DNA from: JAUNSR01 sp036655355 | Lineage (GTDB): Bacteria > Bacteroidota > Bacteroidia > Bacteroidales > JAUNSR01 | Assembly (NCBI GenBank): GCA_036655355.1 | Contig: JAVVQG010000004.1 | Coordinates: 62,001 to 126,000 of the forward strand | Direction of reading: 5' to 3' | Length of the DNA stretch: 64,000 bases | In this document: positions 24,599 through 31,838 of the stretch, piece by piece | Numbering within the stretch: position 1 is the first letter of the stretch | Layout: each line of letters begins with the position of its first letter | Program-made: the position numbers and the translations under genes | Notes under the pieces: model-generated | Told to the model about the DNA's origin: nothing | Database searches by the model: none | What the model saw: only the letters and a program-made list of their open reading frames with translations

Positions 24599-25639
24599 TT
24601 ATTCTTTATTGTGGAAATTCAGTTTCATAATGAGAATTCCCATCATAATCCAGAAAAGTTCCCGGATGCGTGTAATCATACTCACCGACACACTCAGCCC
24701 CGGAGTGATCCCCAACGTTTTAAAAGCCAGGAAAATACCACCTTCGCGGGTACCCATCTGCATGGGTGAGAAAAAAAGTATATTTGCGAAGAGTGAGGAC
24801 AACGCCACTACGATGAAAGCATCCAGGTAAATTGCCTGCTGACCCAGTGCAAGCAGAATGAACAGAATTTCCAAACAACTCACGACACGCGCCAGAAACT
24901 CCATCCCCAAAGAGAAATAGAACGCTTTTTTGCGTTTTCCGCGCAGACTGCGTATCTGTGTATCGATCAGGATCAGCTTCTCCTGTGTTTCCGGTTTCAG
25001 GTTACGTACTTTTTTACCTACGAGCGGAAGCTTGCCTAGTATCTTAAAGAGTTTCACCACCAACCCCTCCCTATATCCTTTAAAGAAAAGGAAGATCAGA
25101 GCGATAGAAACCGAAGCCATCACGGTGAGTGCTATAGAGAGTGCTGTGGGCACTACGGGCAAATACCACGCTACGAGTACAGCGGCAGAAAGCCAGAAAA
25201 AGAAATGAGAACACACGTGCATCATGGCGTAAAGAATCACCGATGCCGTTGCCTTTTCAGTTGGCATGTATCGCCTTAATTCCATAATGCGATACGGTTC
25301 ACCGCCGGCCAGTCCCATCGGCGTGACGTAATTCAACGCATAACCCGAAACAGTAAACTGCATCACTCGGTAGAAGGGAATCCGCACCGATTCATCCTCA
25401 TGGATAATCGCATACCAGGCAATCGTATTGATTAGGTACACCACACCCCATACGCCGATAATGGCTAGAAACCACCAGCCTGTTTGCCTTACGTTCGCCC
25501 ATATCTGATCGATTCCGATCGTATAGATCATAAAAAGAAGAACCGCTCCTCCTAAAAGGAAGGCGATATTACGCCAAAGGGCCGTCCGGTTCGTTTTAAC
25601 GGGAGATTCGCTCACTGAAATTTCTACAGATTCGTTCAT
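24599..25639 (-). CDS. Lysylphosphatidylglycerol-synthase-TM/AglD-like membrane protein (putative lipid flippase)
   Basis: Polytopic membrane protein of 346 residues, about eight helices, of the family seen in the flippase part of MprF. Characteristic pieces are YALNYVTPMGLAGGEPYRIM (about residues 96-115) and FFSPMQMGTREGGIFLAFK in the late half. The family lacks the synthase domain, so a transport or flipping role for a lipid is more likely than aminoacylation. Its start overlaps the end of the phosphatidyltransferase gene by 44 bp, a strong sign of a joint role in handling the lipid made by that enzyme. Confidence 0.82.
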   Translation of the reverse strand: MNESVEISVSESPVKTNRTALWRNIAFLLGGAVLLFMIYTIGIDQIWANVRQTGWWFLAIIGVWGVVYLINTIAWYAIIHEDESVRIPFYRVMQFTVSGYALNYVTPMGLAGGEPYRIMELRRYMPTEKATASVILYAMMHVCSHFFFWLSAAVLVAWYLPVVPTALSIALTVMASVSIALIFLFFKGYREGLVVKLFKILGKLPLVGKKVRNLKPETQEKLILIDTQIRSLRGKRKKAFYFSLGMEFLARVVSCLEILFILLALGQQAIYLDAFIVVALSSLFANILFFSPMQMGTREGGIFLAFKTLGITPGLSVSVSMITRIRELFWIMMGILIMKLNFHNKE

Positions 25640-26519
25640 GTTTTGTTAACATATAAAATAACATACCGTTTAAAACGACAAGTTCAAAAACAAAATAAAG
25701 CCAGGGTTCTCCGATAAGCAAACTAACGAATAAAGCAATCACCCTGGTATTGAAAGAGAGCATATTGGTATACTTCATCAATGGCTTGCTCTGCTCCCTA
25801 AAATCACGGGCGAGCTCCACGGGAACGGCTTCATCCCCAAAGCGCGATTTAAGAAGGTTACGGAACTGCTGCATACGTGGTGTGATATTCTCCTGTTTGC
25901 GCGTATAGTTGTAATACAGAAAAATAAAGAACGTATAAACGGGATCTTTCACAAAAGAGAGAGAATCCAATTCCTCTTTCACTTTCTTCGAGTCATCCAG
26001 CTCGCTTCCTGATTTCCCTTTAAGAAAGAAAAGATGAAAATTGCGATAATAATCCGCCAAAGAAGCCTGTTTGGAATGCCAAAAGCCGGCAAACGCACCC
26101 AAAAGCCATATTTTAATGCCCCATTCAGGTGTGAGACGGAGACAAATTGCCGCATAAATCGTAATGAACCAGATATCGCCGCATGCTCCGTCGAGAATAC
26201 GCCCCATTCGGGAAAAATTACCGGTCATACGGGCCAACTGCCCGTCTGCGCTATCATACGTATTGGCCCAAATCAGAAGAAACATACCCAAAATATTCAG
26301 GGCTAGATCATTGAAATAAAAAAGTATACCGGCCGCCACGCCTAAGAAAATCGAGAGAACAGACACCACGTTGGGCGTAACGCCTATCTTATCAAAAAAA
26401 AGTGCCCACATGTAGCCCAAGGGACGGTAAAACTTCAGATCGATGAACTCCTCGGTATCCATCGATTTAAGAGATTGTTCGTACGAATAACGTTTGTTAT
26501 GTTGTGACATTACTTCCAT
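25596..26519 (-). CDS. CDP-alcohol phosphatidyltransferase, candidate inositol-phospholipid synthase
   Basis: Membrane enzyme of 307 residues that transfers a phospho-alcohol using a CDP-activated donor. The catalytic motif is at residues 89-115: D89-x2-D92-G-x2-A-R-x8-G106-x3-D110, then Asp115. The last spacing is D-x4-D, while the textbook motif has D-x3-D. Several membrane helices flank it. Its place beside an inositol-phosphate synthase and a HAD phosphatase makes inositol phosphate the likely alcohol, as in B. thetaiotaomicron. The start codon overlaps the preceding stop (TGATG), so translation is coupled to the ATP-grasp gene. A second ATG three codons in is also possible. Confidence 0.85.
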   Translation of the reverse strand: MEVMSQHNKRYSYEQSLKSMDTEEFIDLKFYRPLGYMWALFFDKIGVTPNVVSVLSIFLGVAAGILFYFNDLALNILGMFLLIWANTYDSADGQLARMTGNFSRMGRILDGACGDIWFITIYAAICLRLTPEWGIKIWLLGAFAGFWHSKQASLADYYRNFHLFFLKGKSGSELDDSKKVKEELDSLSFVKDPVYTFFIFLYYNYTRKQENITPRMQQFRNLLKSRFGDEAVPVELARDFREQSKPLMKYTNMLSFNTRVIALFVSLLIGEPWLYFVFELVVLNGMLFYMLTKHERICRNFSERISR

Positions 26520-27415
26520 CAGATAAGTTTTAGAGTGTGGTTAACCACGCGAAAAGATCCCAGGGCCGCTTCCTGTAAAATCGTCTGTGCGATGTAAGGA
26601 GCGGCTTCTTCACGACAAGGTGCAAAACTTGGCCAGTCATTAAAATCGATGATCCGCATTGTACCATCTTCGGCAATGACGCAATCTCCCCCGTAGACAT
26701 GTACTTTAAGCACTTCCGCCGCTTTCTGGCAAATCGCATGAAGTGCATCCTTATCGAACGGAATTCCTTTGGCCTCGCCGTTGATTTTCTCCAGTCCGAA
26801 TTTACTATGGTTCATATCGAACGGATAAAACCAATAAAAGAAATCCGTATTGGCCACGCCGTAGAATTTTACTAAATCACCACACAAGTGTTCATTGACG
26901 ACAGCCGTAGGGATTCCGCGAAGGGCATACTCCTGCAGAATACTCAGGCCCTCTTCCGGATTTCTGACAAAACTGACGTCTTCACGATGGATGGCGTGAA
27001 AATCGCCCCGCTTGATCCAACAAGTTGAAAAGGTGGGATTCTTTAGAAACGCACTGATATCCTGCGACGTGTTCACGATCAAACTTTTAGGGTGAGGAAT
27101 GTGATTAGACATCAGGAGTTTCGTCATCTTCTCGCGGGTGCAATTTTCGATCCCGTATCCGGAGTTGACCACAATGCATCCGTTGTCTTCGAGCTGCTGC
27201 AATTTCGCAATCACTTCTTTATTACGGGCCATATTAAAGAGTATCATCTCTTTAACATCCTGCTGCAGAAATTCATCCTCGGTATACAAAACAACTTCAC
27301 ATCCGGCCGCCTCTAAATGCTGAACCGTGGCATTGAAAATTGCAGCATCATTGCCGATGTGGTTCGGGGAATATTGATTGGCACGGCTGATGCCGGCCAT
27401 TTTAAAACTTTTCAT
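26519..27415 (-). CDS. ATP-grasp-like protein of the inositol-lipid cluster
   Basis: A 298-residue protein with an ATP-grasp layout resembling RimK or inositol-phosphate kinase (ITPK) folds: an N-terminal alpha/beta domain, a central lid with STCWIKRGDFHAIH, and a C-terminal metal and ATP site VYGGDCVIAEDGTMRIIDFN followed by DWPSF. In ATP-grasp enzymes the acidic residues in the D-x-N region bind magnesium. Members ligate amino acids or phosphorylate small molecules. In this setting I infer a head-group modification, such as phosphorylation of inositol or ligation of an amino acid to it, but the substrate is unknown. It overlaps the next gene by 1 bp. Confidence 0.65.
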   Translation of the reverse strand: MKSFKMAGISRANQYSPNHIGNDAAIFNATVQHLEAAGCEVVLYTEDEFLQQDVKEMILFNMARNKEVIAKLQQLEDNGCIVVNSGYGIENCTREKMTKLLMSNHIPHPKSLIVNTSQDISAFLKNPTFSTCWIKRGDFHAIHREDVSFVRNPEEGLSILQEYALRGIPTAVVNEHLCGDLVKFYGVANTDFFYWFYPFDMNHSKFGLEKINGEAKGIPFDKDALHAICQKAAEVLKVHVYGGDCVIAEDGTMRIIDFNDWPSFAPCREEAAPYIAQTILQEAALGSFRVVNHTLKLI

Positions 27416-27522
27416 CTATATACATTTCTATTTTTGACACCGAGGCAATCATTGCCTTTCGGATACCTTGCATACGGCATCTCTTTTCTATTCGATTCAA
27501 GCGATGTCAGCCATGTAAAATA

Positions 27523-28227
27523 TTATATCTTTTCACTCAAAAACGATTCCGCTACGGCGATATCGACAGCATGATCTACATCTATAATCTTATGAAAGGG
27601 ATACGCTCGTATTTTGAGTCCGCTTTCAATCAAGGAGCGTTGATAATTTCGCATTCTTGACTGATTCCGTGCAATCGCATCGTGAAGAACCGGAATGGCA
27701 TTCTCCTTCAAACAGTAAATACCTCCTGAAATATAGATCACTCCCGCTTCATATGTATCCATAAAGTTACAAACATTTAGCTGATTGTCAACTTTCACAT
27801 ACAAAGGAGATTCATCTTCAATGAAATCAGTTACGGCGAATAAGCCGTCGTCTGTGCCGTTTTGCTCAAATTCTCTAATATACCGAGCAAACTCTTCCTC
27901 TTTAAAGATCGTATCTACTGTGGTGAGACAGAACTTTCCAGGGGGAAGCGACTTAGATAGTTCATAGAAACTATGCATTGAACTGGGAGTGGACTGAACG
28001 ATAATAAAAACGGGTACATCGAATGTTCTTCCTTGCAGGTGATTTCGGACCTCCTCCATTTTTTCATTTACGATGATGTGGATGGACTCTGCCTGGTTAT
28101 TTGAAAAGATTCGGATCAGGCGATCAATCATTTTCTCTCCATTCAACTCCACAAGTGGCTTGGGAGCGGCAACACCCTCCTGCGCAAGCCGGGAACCGTC
28201 GCCGGCAGCTATGATCGCATAATTCAT
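27523..28227 (-). CDS. Nucleotidyltransferase (sugar- or inositol-phosphate cytidylyltransferase type)
   Basis: NTP-transferase fold protein of 234 residues. The nucleotide-binding loop AAGDGSRL (residues 7-14) and the PKPLVEL segment (22-28) are the family signatures; a metal-binding acidic site lies in the LTTVDTIF region. It is the first gene of the run toward the phosphatidyltransferase. In some archaea and bacteria an inositol-1-phosphate cytidylyltransferase works with a CDP-alcohol transferase to make phospho-inositol lipids or di-inositol phosphate. I infer that this gene may make CDP-inositol or another CDP-head group here. Confidence 0.75.
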   Translation of the reverse strand: MNYAIIAAGDGSRLAQEGVAAPKPLVELNGEKMIDRLIRIFSNNQAESIHIIVNEKMEEVRNHLQGRTFDVPVFIIVQSTPSSMHSFYELSKSLPPGKFCLTTVDTIFKEEEFARYIREFEQNGTDDGLFAVTDFIEDESPLYVKVDNQLNVCNFMDTYEAGVIYISGGIYCLKENAIPVLHDAIARNQSRMRNYQRSLIESGLKIRAYPFHKIIDVDHAVDIAVAESFLSEKI

Positions 28228-28280
28228 GTGACTGGTTCTTTGGATTAAATATAAGTTTGTATCTGGTTCTTATAAGAACA

Positions 28281-28315
28281 AAAAGCCGCCTGCCAATAGA
28301 TTGGAAGCGGCTTTG
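28281..28315 (-). terminator. Terminator after pdxA
   Basis: AAAGCCGC (28282-28289) and GCGGCTTT (28307-28314) with an additional inner CCAA/TTGG pairing. It lies just past the pdxA stop and separates pdxA from the inositol cluster downstream. Confidence 0.75.
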
Positions 28316-28330
28316 AATTCTTATGTTCTA

Positions 28331-29434
28331 TTATTCTGCAGCAGGTTCCTGCGTCAAATCAAGTTTCTCATTGTCTCCACTTCTGTCGAAGTATTGCTTG
28401 CGCAACGGATTTGCACGCATCTCTTTGTATTGATTCCGTGCATTAAAGACGTCAATAGCAGTGTATATAGCATGTCTGAAGGAGACTTCAGATGCTTTAT
28501 TCTGTCCGGCGATATCGTAAGCGGTACCGTGTGCAGGCGAAGTGCGGATAATTGGCAATCCGGCTGTAAAATTCACACCTTCATCCATCGCTACGATTTT
28601 AAACGGAGCCAATCCCTGGTCGTGATACATCGCCAATACAGCATCGAAATGCGTATATTTTCCAGCTCCGAAGAAACCGTCGGCAGCATACGGACCGAAA
28701 CAAAGAACACCCTGTTCCTGTGCCTCTTTTAAGGCGGGAATGATCTCTTTCTCCTCCTCATTACCCAAAAGCCCGTTCTCTCCGGCATGGGGATTCAGAG
28801 CCAATACGGCGATACGAGGACGTTGAATACCAAAATCCTGTTTCAATACATTGTTTAGTATCTTGATCTTCTCCAACACATTCTCTTTGGTAATCAAAGG
28901 TGCGATTTCCGATACCGGAACATGTGTCGTAACCAGAGCCACACGCAACGTATCCTGCATGAGGATCATCAGTGATTTGCGACCTTTGCCACACTTCATT
29001 TCCAAGTACTCCGTATGTCCGGGAAAATCAAATTCGGATGATTGGATGTTGTTTTTGTTAATGGGAGCTGTCACCAAGACGTCGATGTTACCGTTTTCCC
29101 ACTCCTGAAGAGCCAATTCTAACGCCTGCAGGGAAGCTTCGCCGGCAGCCGGTGTTGATTTAGACAACTCCACCTTCACGTCATCATCCACACAGTTGAC
29201 CATATTCAATTTTCCTTCAAGCGCTTCAGAAGCACTGTTGATGATATTGAAATTGACAGGAGGCAATTCGAGTGCCTTTCGATGGTATGCAGCTACTTTT
29301 GACGAGCCGAAAACGATTGGAGTACAAATCTCAGCAATTCGCGGTTCGGCAAGTGTTTTTAGGATTACCTCATAGCCTACCCCATTGATATCTCCTTGAG
29401 TAATTCCAACTCTGATTTTATGTGTTTGTTCCAT
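28331..29434 (-). CDS. pdxA: 4-Hydroxythreonine-4-phosphate dehydrogenase (PdxA)
   Basis: Oxidises 4-phosphohydroxy-threonine in the pyridoxal phosphate pathway, with NAD and a divalent metal. The 367-residue protein starts RVGITQGDINGVGYEVILK and shows TAPINKNNIQS, FPGHTEYLE (metal His), ALNPHAGENGLLG and AMYHDQGLAPFKI, all diagnostic. The late region has TSPAHGTAYDIAGQNKA. It lies 16 bp after the DUF4837 gene in a unit with rlmN upstream. No anomalies. Confidence 0.97.
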   Translation of the reverse strand: MEQTHKIRVGITQGDINGVGYEVILKTLAEPRIAEICTPIVFGSSKVAAYHRKALELPPVNFNIINSASEALEGKLNMVNCVDDDVKVELSKSTPAAGEASLQALELALQEWENGNIDVLVTAPINKNNIQSSEFDFPGHTEYLEMKCGKGRKSLMILMQDTLRVALVTTHVPVSEIAPLITKENVLEKIKILNNVLKQDFGIQRPRIAVLALNPHAGENGLLGNEEEKEIIPALKEAQEQGVLCFGPYAADGFFGAGKYTHFDAVLAMYHDQGLAPFKIVAMDEGVNFTAGLPIIRTSPAHGTAYDIAGQNKASEVSFRHAIYTAIDVFNARNQYKEMRANPLRKQYFDRSGDNEKLDLTQEPAAE

Positions 29435-29450
29435 TATAGACTTTATTATT

Positions 29451-30479
29451 TTATTTGGTTACCAAAACAGGAACCTCAGGCAACATATTCTCCTGCGGCA
29501 ACTGAAGCGTATAAAGAGCTGCCTCTAATTTACGCATCAAATTACGTTTCTTACGCTCGGGAGCATATACGAAAGCTTCTACCGTGATAATTCGCTGATT
29601 TGCTTCATCCAGTCGGGTATGACTCACAAACGGGCCACCCATTACCTCACCTTTCATTTCCCACAAACCTCTCATCTCTCCAACATACTTGCCATTGAGA
29701 TTGATCGCTCGGAAAGCCGGATCAACATAATATTGCGTCGTCATGTAAGAGCCCGGAGTTCCTCCAGGAAGATTCGCTTTCATCACTGAATCACGACGAG
29801 CCAAAATTCGTTCGGGAGAAAAAGCGTCTTTCTCCGTATATGGCACCGAATAAACCACAATATCCATACGCCCTTTGTACTGATTATTGGATGCCCAGAA
29901 AAAGTCTTTCTTTTTATTTACCTGCAACAGATCAGTAGGGATCCGCATCTCTACGCCTAACTGACGTGAAAGTTGTTCGGAAGCATCTCTGTTGTAACTA
30001 TCCTTGAGCAGTTTCACCACGCGATTCATCTCTGAATTCACAAAGAAATCGATGATCACCTGCGAATTAGCAGGAAGGAATTCTACCAAACTTTTCGCAT
30101 CCGGCGCTTTCAGATACAGAATCATCTGTCCATCTGCCCACACATTGCGGGCATAGGAGAATTTCGGTTGTGTATAAATATCGCCCGTTTCTACGATAAA
30201 GATGTTACGTACGGGCTTCAATATCTTGTCAAAATGATTCGGGGTAACGGTTGAAACCTTGAAGTTAGGCTCTGATTGGGGAAGTCCCGGCACATCGGAG
30301 GTCAGAATACTCTTCACCTCGCTACCCACCTCGCCTTTTAGCAGGTTTTCGCTCATTACAACCAACACTTCATTGGCCGCACCTGTTGCTGTTGGCATCA
30401 CGTTTATCGATTTTCCGCCACATGAAGAGAGAAGGAGTGTCAACGAAAACAAAAAAGACAATAAGAGTTTCGCTTTCAT
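29451..30479 (-). CDS. DUF4837 family lipoprotein
   Basis: A 342-residue lipoprotein with signal LTLLLSSCGG, typical of DUF4837, which is confined to Bacteroidota and has no known function. The mature part alternates strand-like and helical stretches, with GAANEVLVVMSENL near the start and a conserved central IPTDLLQVNKKKDFFWASN. The C-terminus has AFVYAPERKKRNLMRKLEAA. Location between rlmN and pdxA is commonly conserved in Bacteroidales, as far as I recall. Confidence 0.85.
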   Translation of the reverse strand: MKAKLLLSFLFSLTLLLSSCGGKSINVMPTATGAANEVLVVMSENLLKGEVGSEVKSILTSDVPGLPQSEPNFKVSTVTPNHFDKILKPVRNIFIVETGDIYTQPKFSYARNVWADGQMILYLKAPDAKSLVEFLPANSQVIIDFFVNSEMNRVVKLLKDSYNRDASEQLSRQLGVEMRIPTDLLQVNKKKDFFWASNNQYKGRMDIVVYSVPYTEKDAFSPERILARRDSVMKANLPGGTPGSYMTTQYYVDPAFRAINLNGKYVGEMRGLWEMKGEVMGGPFVSHTRLDEANQRIITVEAFVYAPERKKRNLMRKLEAALYTLQLPQENMLPEVPVLVTK

Positions 30480-30514
30480 AAGGGTGTATTTTATAATCTT
30501 TTGGATAATAGATG

Positions 30515-30560
30515 TAACTATTTCGCCCTCCCAAAGGAGTCGAAATAGTTATTTTTTAAC
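30515..30560 (+). other. Terminator-shaped hairpin facing the plus strand between rlmN and DUF4837
   Basis: TAACTATTTCG (30515-30525) and CGAAATAGTTA (30541-30551) form an 11-bp stem with an inner CTCC/GGAG stem, followed by TTTTTT only on the plus strand. The flanking genes are all on the minus strand, so its orientation is unexpected. Confidence 0.55.
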
Positions 30561-30626
30561 GAAATCGTTCGATAAAAATAGGAATATTAAACCGAATCAC
30601 AAAGAATATCGCTAGAAACCGGATGA

Positions 30627-31655
30627 TTAGAGCTTTTCTTCCTTTTGTTTTAAAGTCGATAGCATTCCACAAGCGGCGAAAATATCCTCTCCTCTTGAAG
30701 AGCGAATGGTACAGGTCACTCCGTGATCCGTCAGGTAATCACGAAATGCTTCCATCGCTTTTTCGTCAGAAGTCTTAAGGTCAACATTCGGAATAGCATG
30801 AAAACGAATCAGATTAACACGGCAACTCATCCCTTTCAATAGACGAACCAACTCTTTCGCATGAGCAAGTGAATCGTTGAATTCATTAAACATGATGTAT
30901 TCAAAAGAGAGACGACGCTGTTTTGTAAAGTCATACTGTTTAAGCAACGTAAGCAATTCATACATCGGCCATGCTTTTTCAACAGGCATTATCGACAAAC
31001 GCTCTTCCGGGAAAGGGGAGTGCAGACTTATCGCAACATGACAATTGCTCTCGTCGAGGAATTTCTTAATATTTTTCATCTGTCCGATAGAAGAAACTGT
31101 AATTCGTTTCGGACTCCACCCATAACCCCAGTCGGCCGTAAGAATCTCAAGCACTTTGAATAACTCATCCGGATTATCCAACGGCTCTCCCATTCCCATA
31201 AAAACCAAATTCGTGAGTTTATCCGATTCCGGAATGGATTGGATCTGATTCATTATCTCATTCGCACTCAAATTCCCATTGAATCCCTGTTTCCCGGTCA
31301 TGCAGAAAAGGCAATTCATCTTACAACCCATCTGAGAAGAGACACACAGCGTGGCACGGTCATTATCGGGGATGTAAACAGACTCAATCAGTTTGTTTGT
31401 GTGTGTACGGAAAAGGTATTTTATGGTTCCGTCAACCGACACCGCTTTTTCCGCAGGGGCGACCGCTCCCACTTCATAATGTTCATTAAGAAGGGTGCGA
31501 TGTGCTTTGGATAAATTGGTCATCTCATCGATCGAGGTGATCTTTTTCTGATACAACCAAGAGGCGATTTGTTTGGCTGTAAAAGCCGGCATATTGAATC
31601 GGGCGGCAACTTCTTTCAATTCCTGAAGCGTCTTACCTGATAATGTTTCTTTCAT
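30627..31655 (-). CDS. rlmN: RlmN, dual-specificity 23S rRNA/tRNA adenine-C2 methyltransferase
   Basis: Radical SAM enzyme that methylates C2 of A2503 in 23S rRNA and A37 in some tRNAs. The 342-residue protein has the cluster motif C-x3-C-x2-C as CKMNCLFC (Cys111, 115, 118), preceded by CVSSQMG. The late AACGMLSTLK holds the cysteine that resolves the methylated intermediate; VFMGMGEPLDNPDEL is the SAM site. It is first in a unit with the DUF4837 lipoprotein and pdxA. Its upstream region contains a ~105-bp module also found before the hybrid kinase gene. Confidence 0.96.
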   Translation of the reverse strand: MKETLSGKTLQELKEVAARFNMPAFTAKQIASWLYQKKITSIDEMTNLSKAHRTLLNEHYEVGAVAPAEKAVSVDGTIKYLFRTHTNKLIESVYIPDNDRATLCVSSQMGCKMNCLFCMTGKQGFNGNLSANEIMNQIQSIPESDKLTNLVFMGMGEPLDNPDELFKVLEILTADWGYGWSPKRITVSSIGQMKNIKKFLDESNCHVAISLHSPFPEERLSIMPVEKAWPMYELLTLLKQYDFTKQRRLSFEYIMFNEFNDSLAHAKELVRLLKGMSCRVNLIRFHAIPNVDLKTSDEKAMEAFRDYLTDHGVTCTIRSSRGEDIFAACGMLSTLKQKEEKL

Positions 31656-31682
31656 CTGTATATTGTTTATTTTTTTAATACT

Positions 31683-31787
31683 AAGGCCAAATGCGCCATC
31701 TACATACCTTCTGGTGGGTATCTCACCCTTTGGTGAGTTCAGGCAATCACATCTGAATAGGTTCTTTCCTGTTTGAATACCGGCATT
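31683..31787 (-). promoter_or_regulatory. Shared upstream module, copy A (before rlmN)
   Basis: Three blocks, AAGGCCAAATGCGCCA (31683-31698), CTCACCCTTTGGTGAGTT (31722-31739) and TTTGAATACCGGCATT (ends 31787), recur with few changes in the same order and over nearly the same length upstream of the hybrid kinase gene. The middle block is a perfect CTCACC/GGTGAG palindrome. The block nearest the gene has CATTTG on the minus strand, like a weak -7 box. Confidence 0.65.
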
Positions 31788-31838
31788 GCAGATACATTAC
31801 ATAAATTGAGCAAAACTACATAAAATGGGAGCATCTGG

